This document shows, in pieces, positions 20,731 to 33,000 of a DNA stretch of 64,000 nucleotides; the stretch's first letter is position 1; each line of letters begins with the position of its first letter. The notes beneath the pieces were generated by a model. The model saw only the letters and a program-made list of their open reading frames with translations, did not search any database and was not told the DNA's origin. This DNA comes from Closterium sp. NIES-65 (taxonomy: Eukaryota; Streptophyta; Zygnematophyceae; Desmidiales; Closteriaceae): positions 331,001-395,000 of the forward strand of contig CANXME010002001.1 in the NCBI GenBank assembly GCA_948144175.1, given 5' to 3'. The position numbers and the translations under genes were made by a program.

Positions 20731-23700
20731 CTAGTTCATGCTCATTCCACTCATGCGCACACAACGCTAATGAGGTTCATCCGCAAGCCTCTTGGTGAGG
20801 AAGTCTGCTGGCTGCTGGTGAGTCTTGATGTAGATCGGATTCACCGTCCCCCTCTTCACCTCCTTACGCAGCCAGTGCCACTTGATACGCATGTGCTTGT
20901 TCAGCCCATGAAGCACAGCGTTCCTGGCCATCCCAAGAGCTCCCTTGCTATCACAAAACAGCGGCGTAGCAATCTTTTGCTCCTGGCCAATCTCCTCTAA
21001 TAGCCTCCTCAGCCAAATCACCTCCTTCACCCCATGGAACATCGCCATGTACTCTGACTCCACGGAAGAGAGTGCTGTCTCTGTCTGCTTCTTGGACCTC
21101 CAACTAACAGGTCCTCCCCCTACTACGCAGATGTATCCTCCCACAGATGAGGAATCCTCCTTCTCAGAGGCCCACGTAGCATCGGTAAAGCAAGTGAGAA
21201 AGAGCTTGCCTTCTCCAAGCCTCTCCCCCTTCTCTTTCAGCACCTCAACCCCTTTCTGCTTCACCTGTGCAGATGCGGAGTACTGAACTCCAATGCTTGG
21301 GTGAGAGTTCAGATACTTCACCACACGCTCGGCTGCATCCACCTGCTCCTCTGATGGATTCTGCACCACCCTAGCCAGCTGCCCAACCGAGAAAGAGATG
21401 TCAGGCCTCGTGTGAACTGCTGCATACAAGAGGCTGCCTACCAAGGACTGAAATTGCTGCTGCTCCTCGGCTTCAACCCCTTCATCCTCTGCAGCTTTCA
21501 CAAGCTTGAATTCTGCTGGCAGGGGAGTTGCAACTTTGCGCTCATTCTCAATCCCATACTTCTCCCCCAGCTCCTTGATGAACTTCTCCTGGTGCAGTTT
21601 CAACCACCTGTGATCTGGATCCCTCTCCACATGCATCCCGAGGTAGTATTTTACCTCCCCAAGGTTCTTGCACTTGAAGTTCTCCATCAGCTGCTGCTGC
21701 ACCTTCTGGATCTCCTTCATGCTGCTGCTAAAGAGAAGAATATCGTCCACATAGACCAGAAACAGCACCAGCTTCTCCCCCTCCCCCTTGAGAAAGAGGC
21801 TCTCATCACAGCTGCTGGTCTTGAAGCCCATCTCCTCTAAAACAGCTGCCAACTTTTGGTACCAGCAGCGTGGCGCCTGCTTCAAGCCGTAGATGGACTT
21901 TTTCAGCTTGCACACCCTGCCCGTACTATCCTCATACCCAGGCGGCTGCGTCATGAACACCTCCTCCTCTAAAATCCCGTTGAGGAATGCCGTTGATATG
22001 TCCATCTGGATAATGAACTTCCCATCAACGGCTGCATCTGCCAACAGAACACGAAGGGTAGGGGTTTTGGCAGTGGGAGCAAAGATCTCATTGAAGTCCC
22101 GCTTCTCCTTCTGCATAAACCCCTTAGCCACCAACCTACTCTTGTAGATGGTGACCTGCCCCTTGTCGTCAGTCTTGATCCTTAGCACCCACTTGCATTG
22201 TACCGCTTTCTTTCCCTCAGGCAGCACCACTACTTCCCAAGTCCCATTCTCCAGCAGGCTCTGGTACTCAGCATCCCTAGAAGCCAGCCATTTGTCCCTA
22301 TCTGGTCCAGCTAATGCCTCCTCCATGCTAGCTGGTTCCTCTGGTGCAGGGGCAAGAAAACAATACGCAGGCTCATCCTCCTCATCCGGGTCATAGCCAT
22401 GCGGTAGAATCAGCAATGCCTCCTCTGTCCCAAGCTGCTGCTCCGCTACATCAGCTCCTGCAGTCAGCTTCTTAGTAGCCATACGGGTACGTCCTGGCAT
22501 GGAGACGGGTGTCTCCCATCCCTTCGTAACAACACCCTTCGGCTTCTTAGTTTTCCCCTGCTGCTGCTCTCCTCCCTCGGATCCAGCAGCTCCACTAGTG
22601 CTACCGCTAGTCTCCACACCATTGTTTTCACCGGCAGGTGCCTCCTGCACCTTCTATCCAGCACCACCTTTTGCAGCTGCCTCCTCTCCCTCCTCCCACA
22701 CACTAGGAGTCAGGTCGAGCTGCATGGTGACCTGCTCCATCTGCTGGGACACCCTGGCCTCCGGCTGTTTCTCCCAGCTCCCATACATCATGCCCTCAAC
22801 AAACTTCACATCCCTGCTGTCAAACAACACACCCTTGGAGGGTTCCCACAGCAGCCATCCCTTGCTCTCAGCAGCCAGCCCCAAATGCACACACCAGATT
22901 GCACTTGCCCCCAACTTACTGCGGTAGGTCTTGGGGACGTGGACGACTGCCATGCAACAGAACACCCTCAGCATGTCCACCGGCAGCTTCCTCCCAAGCC
23001 ACCTCTCCAACGGCACCCACGAGTCATCCCCAACCTTTGTGAGTACCCTGTTCCTAGCGACGGTAGCGTGCCGAACAGCATGGGGCCACATGGAGTTGCC
23101 CAGCCCAGATTCTATGAGCAGCGCCCTAGCTGTCTCCAGAATTGTCCGGTTCGCCCGTTCTGCTACACCGTTAGACTGTGGGGTGTAAGCCGTGGTCAGC
23201 TCCCTCTGGATGCCCTGCTTCTTGAGCCAGGCCGTCATCTCAGCTCCAAGGAACTCACCACCCCGATCTGTCCTAATCCGCTTCACCACACACTCCGCTT
23301 GCTTCTCCACGAATGGCAGCCAATCTTCCCGTATCGTAGAGGCGGCATGGTCCTTCTGCTTCAGCGGATATGCCCACATAAGCCTGCTCCAATCATCCAC
23401 TATGGTCAGAAAGTACCGCTCCCCCTTGTGTCCCTGAACCGGCAGCGGCCCCACCAAGTCCATGTGGACCAGCTCTAACGGCTTCTTGCTCCTGCCAGCC
23501 ACACTATGGAAGGGGAAACGGGTAAACTTTGAGAGCAAACAGATTTCACAGTTATCATCGGGTGGTTGTCCGTTCAGCTTCAAGCCCTTAACGGCTCCAT
23601 CCTTCTCCAGCTGCTTCAGCAAAGGCATTGCCACATGCCCCAAGCGTCGGTGTGCCGTTGCCCAATCCGTCTCCCCAGATCTGGCCGACACTTTCACACC

Positions 23701-26409
23701 AACCCCTCCAACGGCGTTGCACTCCCCCTGGGATGCAGACCCCTCTCCAGCCTGCCCCCCACCATGCCACGCCAACGCCGGCAGCTGCCACATGGATCTG
23801 TACACGTCCGTGCTCTCGTGCAAATCCCAAAGCACCCGATTGCCCAGCTGCCCCTTGTAAGTGCGTGCCCCATCCGTGCTAGTGCTCACCCCAGCCTTGC
23901 CAAGCTTACGGAGGGAGATGAGGTTGGCCTTGAGTTCAGGAACGAGAAGAACATCGTGCAGCACCACCGGCTTGCCATCCGCCCCCTTAAACGCAGCTCG
24001 TCCCGCACCAGCCACCTTCAGCGCGTGTCCAGAGGCGGAGCACACCTCGTTGATCGGTGCAGCGCGTACGTGGTCCAGCAGGTCCTTGCGTGGCGTCATC
24101 GTCCACGCAGCGCCCGTGTCCAACACCCAATAATCCAGGGGGTGCAGCTCTGCTCCAACCTTGGCAGAGGCGTCTCCTTGCTCCCCCTTGTCTCCCATAT
24201 GGAAGAATTGGCCCGCGGTTCGCTCCTTCTTCTTCTCCGCACCGCCGTTGCCCTTTGGGTTGTTGTCGGAGGAATCAGCGATCATGTTGGCACCATTTTT
24301 CTGGTTCCTCCGCGCGCCGCCATCCTGGTGACGATTCTGAGGGGTCCATCCATCGGGTTTCTTATAGCACAAAAACCAGGGGTGGCCTTCCTTCTCACAA
24401 TACCAGCAACTCCCTTTCATTTTGCCACCAGCACCCGACTTGCCCCCACGTCCAGATTTCGCACCGCGACCCCAACCGGTACTTCCTTGTTGGTCGTTGG
24501 AGTCGTCGTCCTTCTTTGCACCGCGTCCAGCACCACCGAAGCCACGTCCTTTGCCACGTCGGCTCCATTGCATCCCGTAGCCGCTGCTGCCGTCGTCTCC
24601 ACCCCTCAGTTGACGGCGACGGAAGTCCTCCTCTAGAATCTTTGTCCGCACCCACTCGAGCGTCCACAAGCTCTGGTTCTGCGGCAAGCTCAATCCGCTC
24701 GTGAATTGAAGCCACGATTCCGGCAGCAGCGAGAGCATCTTCAGGCACTTGGTCTGCTCCGGGTAGGTGATTCCCGCGATCGCCAACTTCGCGTAGAGGT
24801 CGCGCAATTTGTCCAGGACAGGTTGCACCGGCTCTCCCTCGCTCAGGCGCAACGCGGACAGCTCTCTCTCCAGCATCAATGTTGCAACAACGGAGGTCGG
24901 GGCGTGCAGCTCCTTCAACACGGTCCACGCCTTCGGACCGCACTCAACCTCTGGCAGCAGGTGCATGTGTTGGTGTAAGGGCCTAATAAACTCAAGCTAT
25001 TAAGACTTTATCACACCTAAAACCTCTCCTCGGGGTCACCTCCAAGGGTCCTTGGGTGCCTGGTACAAGACCAGCCCCTATCCTCGGGTCCGAGTTTGTA
25101 GAGAGAGGGATCAAGAGGGACTTAGTCAAAACAGCAAGAGTACCCTGAACGTCGCGCAGCGTATCGTGCAGACCGTCGATCGGATAAAGCTGAGAATTTC
25201 CTATATCGAAGCTCACTCTAAGAGCTTTAAAATAAGCCAAGTTGCCTCGCGAAAAGTTCTGCCATTACGAAGTTATGGCTCGGACAGCGTTAGCCTAGCG
25301 TTGGAGTGCTAGCGTACTAGCGTTGACTCGGGTAGCATTCCGCCGTCGCACCGCATAGAGAAGAAATTCCAGCAAGGAAGGAATTCGCTTGAATCAATTT
25401 CACTATATTCAGGTACAAACAGAGAAGGAATAAATAGCTCTAGCTAGCAAGGACCTTGGGAATCAACCTGGGAACAACCAGGGATGATCCCAAATAATTC
25501 CAAGCAACAGAACCAACCTGGCTGGACAAAATAGCAGGTGATAGGTTGGTGAACAACCTCTGGTTCTGTTTTTCCAACCTGGGAAAACAACAACCAGGTT
25601 CAGGTCCTAAAAACAGAACCTGTTTTGTCTTTGCCCAACCAGCCAAATGCTGGTTCCGCTGGTTTCCCCTGGCCCTGTAGCATGCAGATACAGACAAACA
25701 ACATCCAACCTTCACCTAAATTGTACCCCTATAGTGCCTGCCTTGCTACACTATAGTCAACCAAACAAAACAGTACAATTTCGAGTTGGATAGAACTGAA
25801 TCTGCGCAATCAAGTAAGTTGAACCGCAAAGCTTCCATCTTGGGTTCCTTTGCGAGCTCGTCCTTTCTGCTTGTACTGTTCATAGCGCGTACAATGTTAT
25901 GCCGAAGCGCACATTGTGCGAGTACCTGCAAATGCTTCAAGCGAAAATTGCGAAAGCAAACAAACACACAAACATACCATTCACACGCAAATGCATTCGC
26001 ACACTCATACTCGTACAAACAGACGGCAGGATGTCGTGCAATGTGAATTTGCACCCAACAGCATGACGTGGTGACGCTGGTTCAGCTCCAAACTCTGTGA
26101 CATCAAGTAGTAGCCAGCCGAGGCGCGCTCGTCCCAATCTTCCTGAAGGGCGGGGTCACTCGGTCTAGGCTCCTCCCCAATCATTAGTTTCAGCAAACCG
26201 ATCTGACGGAAATACAGTTGCATTTTCCAGGCCCAATCATCATAGCCCTCACCATTGAACTTCTCGACGGTGAAGTTTTTCAGCACCTCCTTGATCAGCG
26301 AGCCCTGGCTTGTTCGCGCTCCCCTTGGCGCAGAAACACCAGAATCATGGCTGCCGCTACGATCTTGGGCTGAAGGTTCACCAGCTACCGCCGAGGTGTT
26401 GCCCGCCAT
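20731..26409 (-). pseudogene. gag-pol: R8 gag-pol: nearly complete, two nonsense codons and an LTR in gag
   Basis: It starts at ATG 26409 and runs through Gag until the R9 solo LTR (24968-26060) splits it at the HHVM/HLLPE boundary. It then continues in frame from 24967 through zinc knuckle, protease, integrase and linker to a TAG at about 22653-22651, where R14 has a GAG codon. After it the same frame is open through RT (YVDD present) and RNase H to a TAG replacing Trp near 20766, about 13 codons short of the family terminus (20731). Apart from the LTR insertion only these two point nonsense mutations stop a full polyprotein. All catalytic motifs look intact. It belongs to the same subfamily as R10 and R14. 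Confidence 0.92.
24968..26060 (-). mobile_element. R9: solo F1 LTR inserted in the R8 gag
   Basis: This is a complete 1,093-bp minus-strand LTR with no interior, flanked by perfect GCATG repeats (24963-24967 and 26061-26065). It is a second clear case of insertion followed by LTR-LTR excision. Confidence 0.95.
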
Positions 26410-26440
26410 AGCTACCTATAACGAGGATCACTATAACGCA

Positions 26441-26452
26441 GCTCTGATACCA
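26441..26452 (-). other. Primer-binding site of R8
   Basis: The minus strand reads TGGTATCAGAGC, three bases inside the R8 5' LTR. Consensus match to plant initiator Met-tRNA. Confidence 0.92.
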
Positions 26453-26455
26453 GCT

Positions 26456-27548
26456 TGTTGGTGTAAGGGCCTAATAAACTCAAGCTATTAAGACTTTATC
26501 AAACTTAAAACCTCTCCTCGGGGTCACCTCCAAGGGTCCTTGGGTGCCTGGTACAAGACCAGCCCCTATCCTCGGGTCCGAGTTTGTAGAGAGAGGGATC
26601 AAGAGGGACTTAGTCAAAACAGCAAGAGTACCTTGAACGTCGCGCAGCGTATCGTGCAGACCGTCGACCGGATTAAGCTGAGAATTTCCTATATCGAAGC
26701 TCACTCTAAGAGCTTTAAAATGAGCCAAGTTGCCTCGCGAAAAGTTCTGCCATTACGAAGTTATGGCTCGGACAGCGTTAGCCTAGCGTTGGAGTGCTAG
26801 CGTACTAGCGTTGACTCGGGTAGCATTCCGCCGTCGCTTTGCGTAGAAACGAAATTCCAGCAAGGAAGAAATTCGCTTGAATCAATTTCACTATATCCAG
26901 GTACAAACAGAGAAGGAATAAATAGTTCTAGGTAGCAAGGACCTTGGGAATGAACCTGAGAACAACCAGGGATCATCCCAAATAATTCCAAGCAACAGAA
27001 CCAACCTGGCTGGACAAAATAGCAGGTGGTAGGTTGGTAAACAACCTCTGGTTCTGTTTTTCCAACCTGGGAAAACAACAACCAGGTTCAGGTCCTAAAA
27101 ACAGAACCTGTTTTGTCTTTGATCAACCAGCCAAGTGCTGGTTCCGCTGGTTTCCCCTGGCCCTGTAGCATGCAGATACAGACAAACAACATCCAACCTT
27201 CACCTAAATTGTACCCCTATAGTGCCTGCCCTGCTACACTATAGTCAACCAAACAAAACAGTACAATGTCGAGTTGGATAGAACTGAATCTGCGCAATCA
27301 AGTAAGCCGAACCACAAAGCTTTCATCTTGGGTTCCTTTGCGAGCTCGTCCTTTCTGCTTGTACTGTTCATAGCGCGTACAATGTTATGCCGAAGCGCAC
27401 ATTGTGCGAGTACCTGCAAATGCTTCAAGCGAAAATTCCGAAAGCAAACAAACACACGAACATACCATTCACACGCAAATGCATTTGCATACGCATACTC
27501 GTACAATCAGACGGCAGGATGTCGTGCAATGTGAATTTGCACCCAACA
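26456..27548 (-). repeat. 5' LTR of R8
   Basis: Full-length LTR followed (on minus) by PBS and gag. Its outer end carries a distinctive variant block (GCATTTGCATACGCATACTC and ACAATCAGACGG near 27481-27510). Within this window that block recurs only at the right end of the recombinant R7 LTR at 36475-36505. Confidence 0.94.
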
Positions 27549-28543
27549 CCGCCATCCTGGTGACGATTCTGGGGGGTCCATCTATCGGGTTTCTTATTGC
27601 ACAAAAACCAGGGGTGCCCTTCCTTCTCACAATACCAGCAACTCCCTTTCATTTTGCCACCAGCACCCGACTTGCCCCCACGTCCAGATTTCGCACCGCG
27701 ACCCCAACCGGTACCTCCTTGTTGGTCGTTGGAGTCGTCGTCCTTCTTTGCACCGCGTCCATCACCACCGAAGCCACGTCCTTTGCCACGTCGGCTCCCT
27801 TGCATCCCGTAGCCGCTGCTGCCGTCGTCTCCACCCCTCAGTTGGCGGCGACGGAAGTCCTCCTCCAGAGTCTTCGTCCGCACCCACTCGAGCGTCCACA
27901 AGCTCTGGTTCTGCGGCAGGCTCAATCCGCTCGTGAATTAAAGCCACGATTCAGGCAGCAGCGAGAGCATCTTCAGGCACTTGGTCTGCTCCGGGTAGTT
28001 GATTCCCGCGATCGCCAGCTTCGCGTAGAGATCACGCATCTTGTCCAGGATGGGTTGTACCGGCTCTCCCTCGCTTAGGCGCAACGCGGACAGCTCCTTC
28101 TCCGTCATGAGCGTCGCAGCGACGGAGGTAGGGGTGTGCAGCTCCTTCAACACCGTCCACGCCTTCGGACCGCACTGAACCTCCGGCAGCAGGTGCATGA
28201 CGTGGTGACGCTGGTTCAGCTCCAAACTCTGCGACATCAAATAGTAGCCAGCCGAGGCGCGCTCGTCCCAATCTTCCTGAAGGGCGGGGTCACCCGGTCT
28301 AGGCTCCTCCCCAATCATTAGTTTCAGCAATCCGATCTGACGGAAATAAAGATGCATTTTCCAGGCCCAATCATCATAGCCCTCACCATTGAACTTCTCG
28401 ACGGTGAAGTTTTTCAGCACCTCCTTGATCAGCGAGCCCTGGCTTGTTCGCGCTCCCCTTGGCGCAGAAACACCAGAATCATGGCTGCCGCTACGATCTT
28501 GGGCTGAAGATTCACCAGCTACCGCCGAGGTATTGCCCGCCAT
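27549..28543 (-). pseudogene. gag: R7 gag, first copy (5' part, broken)
   Basis: From ATG 28543 this encodes the Copia-type Gag region, the Gly/Arg-rich tract and the CX2CX4HX4C zinc knuckle, up to the R8 insertion point after the HQDGG motif. It continues at 19595 across R8. A TAA replaces Gln near 27938, so the frame is broken, while the second copy at 36543-37537 keeps the Gln. The two copies otherwise differ at only a handful of positions over about 1,040 bp, consistent with duplication rather than independent origin. Confidence 0.9.
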
Positions 28544-28589
28544 AGCTACCTATAACGAGGATCACTATAACGCAGCTCTGATATCAGCT

Positions 28590-28961
28590 TGTTGGTGTAA
28601 GGGCCTAATAAACTCAAGCTATTAAGACTTTATCACACTTAAAACCTCTCTTCGGGGTCACCTCCAAGGGTCCTTGGGTGCCTGGTAAAAGACCAGCCCC
28701 TATCCTCGGGTCCGAGTTTGTAGAGAGAGGGATCAAGAGAGACTTAGTCAAAACAGCAAGAGTACCTTGAACGTTGCGCAGCGTATCGTACAAACTGTCG
28801 ATCGGATTAAGCTGAGAATTTCCTATAGCGAAGCTCGCTCCAAGAGCTTTAAACTGAACCAAGTTGCCTCGCGGAAAGTTCTGCCATTACGAACTTATGG
28901 CTCGGACAGCGTTAGCCTAGCGTTGGAGTGCTAGCGTACTAGCGTTGACTTGGGTAGCATT
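28590..28961 (-). repeat. Recombinant LTR of R7, left piece
   Basis: First 372 bp of an F1 LTR, interrupted at 28962 by R10. It shares variants such as GCCTGGTAAAAGACC and CTATAGCGAAGC with the outer R7 LTR (37584-38678). The remainder of the LTR is at 35817-36542, after the duplicated GCATT. Confidence 0.93.
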
Positions 28962-30054
28962 TGTTGGTGTAAGGGCCTAATAAACTCAAGCTATTAAGAC
29001 TTTATCACACTTAAAACCTCTCCTCGGGGTCACCTCCAAGGGTCCTTGGGTGCCTGGTACAAGACCAGCCCCTATCCTCGGGTCCGAGTTTGTAGAGAGA
29101 GGGATCAAGAGGGACTTAGTCAAAACAGCAAGAGTACCTTGAACGTCGCGCAGCGTATCGTGCAGACCGTCGATCGGATTAAGCTGAGAATTTCCTATAT
29201 CGAAGCTCACTCTAAGAGCTTTAAAATAAGCCAAGTTGCCTCGCGAAAAGTTCTGCCATTACGAAGTTATGGCTCGGACAGCGTTAGCCTAGCGTTGGAG
29301 TGCTAGCATACTAGCGTTGACTCGGGTAGCATTTCGCCGTCGCACCGCGTAGAAAAGAAATTCCAGCAAGGAAGGAATTCGCTTGAATCAATTTCACTAT
29401 ATTCAGGTACAAACAGAGAAGGAATGAATAGCTCTAGCTAGCAAGGACCTTGGGAATCAACCTGGGAACAACCAGGGATGATCCCAAATAATTCCAAGCA
29501 ACAGAACCAACCTGGCTGAACAAAATAGCAGGTGATAGGTTGGTGAACAACCTCTGGTTCTGTTTTTCCAACCTGGGAAAACAACAACCAGGTTCAGGTC
29601 CTAAAAACAGAACCTGTTTTGTCTTTGCCCAACCAGCCAAATGCTGGTTCCGCTGGTTTCCCCTGGCCCTGTAGCATGCAGATACAGACAAACAACATCC
29701 AACCTTCACCTAAATTGTACCCCTATAGTGCCTGCCCTGCTACACTATAGTCAACCAAACAAAACAGTACAATTTCGAGTTGGATAGAACTGAATCTGCG
29801 CAATCAAGTAAGTTGAACCGCAAAGCTTCCATCTTGGGTTCCTTTGCGAGCTCGTCCTTTCTGCTTGTACTGTTCATAGCGCGTACAATGTTATGCCGAA
29901 GCGCACATTTTGCGAGTACCTGCAAATGCTTCAAGCGAAAATTGCGAAAGCAAACAAACACACAAACATACCATTCACACGCAAATGCATTCGCACACGC
30001 ATACTCGTACAAACAGACGGCAGGATGTCGTGCAATGTGAATTTGCACCCAACA
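28962..30054 (-). repeat. 3' LTR of R10
   Basis: 1,093 bp, TGTTGG to CCAACA, apparently identical to the 5' LTR of the same element. The polypurine tract lies next to its inner end. Confidence 0.96.
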
Positions 30055-30073
30055 CACTCCCCCTCAGCCTGCC
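30055..30073 (-). other. Polypurine tract of R10
   Basis: On the minus strand this reads GGCAGGCTGAGGGGGAGTG, ending immediately at the 3' LTR. It is the expected primer site for plus-strand DNA synthesis, and the same tract precedes the 3' LTRs of R7, R8, R5 and R15. Confidence 0.88.
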
Positions 30074-30096
30074 GGCTGCATCCCCATCATTCCATA

Positions 30097-33000
30097 CTAG
30101 TTCATGCTCATTCCACTCATGCGCACACAACGCCAATGAGACTCATCTGCAAGCCTCTTGGTGAGGAAGTCTGCTGGCTGCTGGTGAGTCTTGATGTATA
30201 TCGGATTCACCGTCCCCCTCTTCACCTCCTTACGCAGCCAGTGCCACTTGATACGCATGTGCTTATTCAGCCCATGAAGCACAGCGTTCCTGGCCATCCC
30301 AAGAGCTCCCTTGCTATCACAAAACAGCGGCGTAGCAACCTTTTGCTCCTGGCCAATCTCCTCCAACAGCCTCCTCAGCCAAATCACCTCCTTCACCCCA
30401 TGGAACATCGCCATGTACTCTGACTCCACGGAAGAGAGTGCTGTCTCCGTCTGCTTCTTTGACCTCCAACTAACCGGTCCTCCCCCAACTACGCAGATGT
30501 ATCCTCCCACAGATGAGGAATCCTCCTTCTCAGAGGCCCACGTAGCATCAGTAAAGCAAGTGAGAAAAAGCTTGCCTTCTCCAAGCCTCTCCCCCTTCTC
30601 TTTCAGCACCTCAACCCCTTTCTGCTTCACCTGTGCAGATGCGGAGTATTGAACTCCAATGCTTGGGTGAGAGTTCAGATACTTCACCACACGCTCAGCT
30701 GCATCCACCTGCTCCTCTGATGGATTCTGCACTACCCTAGCCAGCTGCCCAACCGAGAAAGAGATGTCGGGTCTCGTGTGAACTGCTGCATACAAGAGGC
30801 TGCCCACCAAGGACTGAAATTGCTGCTGCTCCTCGGCTTCAACCCCTTCATCCTCTGCAGCTTTCACAAGCTTGAATTCTGCTGGCAGGGGAGTTGCAAC
30901 CTTGCGCTCATTCTCAATTCCGTACTTCTCCCCAAGCTCCTTGATGAACTTCTCCTGGTGCAGCTTCAACCACCTGTGATCCAGATCCCTCTCCACGTGC
31001 ATCCCGAGGTAGTACTTTACCTCCCCAAGGTTCTTGCACTTGAAGTTCTCCATCAGCTGCTGCTGCACCTTCTGGACCTCCTTCATGCTGCTGCTAAAGA
31101 GAAGAATGTCGTCCACATAGACCAGAAACAGCACCAGCTTCTCCCCCTCCCCCTTGAGAAAGAGGCTCTCATCACAGCTGCTGGTCCTGAATCCCATCTC
31201 CTCTAAAACAGCTGCCAACTTCTGGTACCAGCAGCGTGGCGCCTGCTTCAAGCCATAGATGGACTTTTTCAGCTTGCACACCCTGCCCGTACCATCCTCA
31301 TACCCAGGTGGCTGCGTCATGAACACCTCCTCCTCTAAAATCCCGTTGAGAAATGCCGTTGATATGTCCATCTGGATAATGAACTTCCCACTAACGGCTG
31401 CATCTGCCAACAAGACACGAAGGGTAGGGGGTTTGGCAGTGGGAGCAAAGATCTCATTGAAGTCCCGCTTCTCCTTCTGCATAAACCCCTTAGCCACCAA
31501 CCTACTCTTGTAGATGGTGACCTGCCCCTTGTCGTCAGTCTTGATCCTTAGCACCCACTTGCATTGTACCGCTTTCTTTCCCTCAGGCAGCACCACTAGT
31601 TCCCAAGTCCCATTCTCCAGCAGGCTCTGGTATTCAGCATCCCTAGAAGCTAGCCATTTGTCCCTATCTGGTCCAGCTAATGCCTCCTCCATGCTAGCTG
31701 GTTCCTCTGGTGCAGGGGCAAGAAAACAGTACGCAGGTTGATCCTCCTCATCCGGGTCATAGCCATGCGGTAGAATCAGCAATGCCTCCTCGGTCCCAAG
31801 CTGCTGCTCCGCTACATCAGCTCCTGCAGTCAGCTTCTTAGTAGCCATACGGGTACGTCCTGGCCTGGAGACGGGTGTCTCCCATCCCTTCATAATAACA
31901 CCCTTCGGCTTCTTAGTTTTCCCCTGCTGCTGCTCTCCTCCCTCGGATCCAGCAGCTCCACTAGTGCTACCGCTAATCTCCACACCATCACCTCCACCAG
32001 CAGGTGCCTCCTGCACCTTCTCTTTATCACCACCCTCTGCAGCTGCCTCCTCTCCCTCCTCCCACACACTAGGAGTCAGGTCCAGCTGCATGGTAATCTG
32101 CTCCATCTGCTGGGACACCCTGGCCTCCGGCTGTTTCTCCCAGCTCCCATACATCATGCCCTCAACAAACTTCACATCCCTGCTGTCAAACAACACACCC
32201 TTGGAAGGCTCCCACAGCAGCCATCCCTTGCTCTCAGCAGCCAGCCCCAAATGCACACACCAGATTGCACTCGCCCCCAACTTACTGCGGTAGGTCTTGG
32301 GAACGTGGGCGACTGCCATGCAACCGAACACCCTCAGCATGTCCACCGGCGGCTTCCTCCCAAGCCACCTCTCCAACGGCACCCACGAGTCATCCCCAAC
32401 CTTTGTGAGTACCCTGTTCCTAGCGACGGTAGCGTGCCGAACAGCATGGGGCCACATCAAGTTGCCCAGCCCAGATTCTATGAGCAGCGCCCTAGCTGTC
32501 TCCAGAATTGTCCGGTTCGCCCGTTCTGCTACACCGTTGGACTGTGGGGTGTAAGCCGTGGTCAGCTCCCTCTGGATGCCCTGCTTCTTGAGCCAGGCCG
32601 TCATGTCAGTTCCAAGGAACTCACCACCCCGATCTGTCCTAATCCGCTTCACCACACACCCCGCTTGCTTCTCCACGAACGGCAGCCAATCGTCCCGAAT
32701 CGTGGAGGCGGCGTGATCTTTCTGCTTCAGCGGATACGCCCACATTAGCCTGCTCCAGTCATCCACTATGGTTAGGAAGTACCGCTCCCCCTTGTGCCCT
32801 TGCACCGGCAGCGGCCCCACCAAGTCCATGTGGACCAGCTCCAACGGCTTTTTGCTCCTGCCAGCCACACTATGGAAGGGGAAACGGGTGAACTTTGAAA
32901 GGAGGCAAATTTCACAGTTATCATCGGGTGGTTGTCCGTTCAGCTTTAAGCCCTTAACGGCTCCATCCTTCTCCAGCTGCTTCAGCAAAGGCATTGCCAC

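Larger units (their letters stand above)
19596..27548 (-). mobile_element. R8: minus-strand F1 element inserted in the R7 gag
   Basis: It has a 3' LTR (19596-20688), internal region and 5' LTR (26456-27548), bounded by a perfect CCGCC duplication (19591-19595 and 27549-27553). Solo LTR R9 sits in its gag. By eye the two LTRs differ at roughly two dozen of 1,093 positions (about 2%), so it is older than R10. Confidence 0.94.

Noticed and set aside
29780-30040. An ~86-codon ORF (MDRTESAQSSK start) antisense to the LTR of most copies
   Set aside because: Same reason: LTR repetition without any codon-level evidence, and it is antisense to the element transcript.
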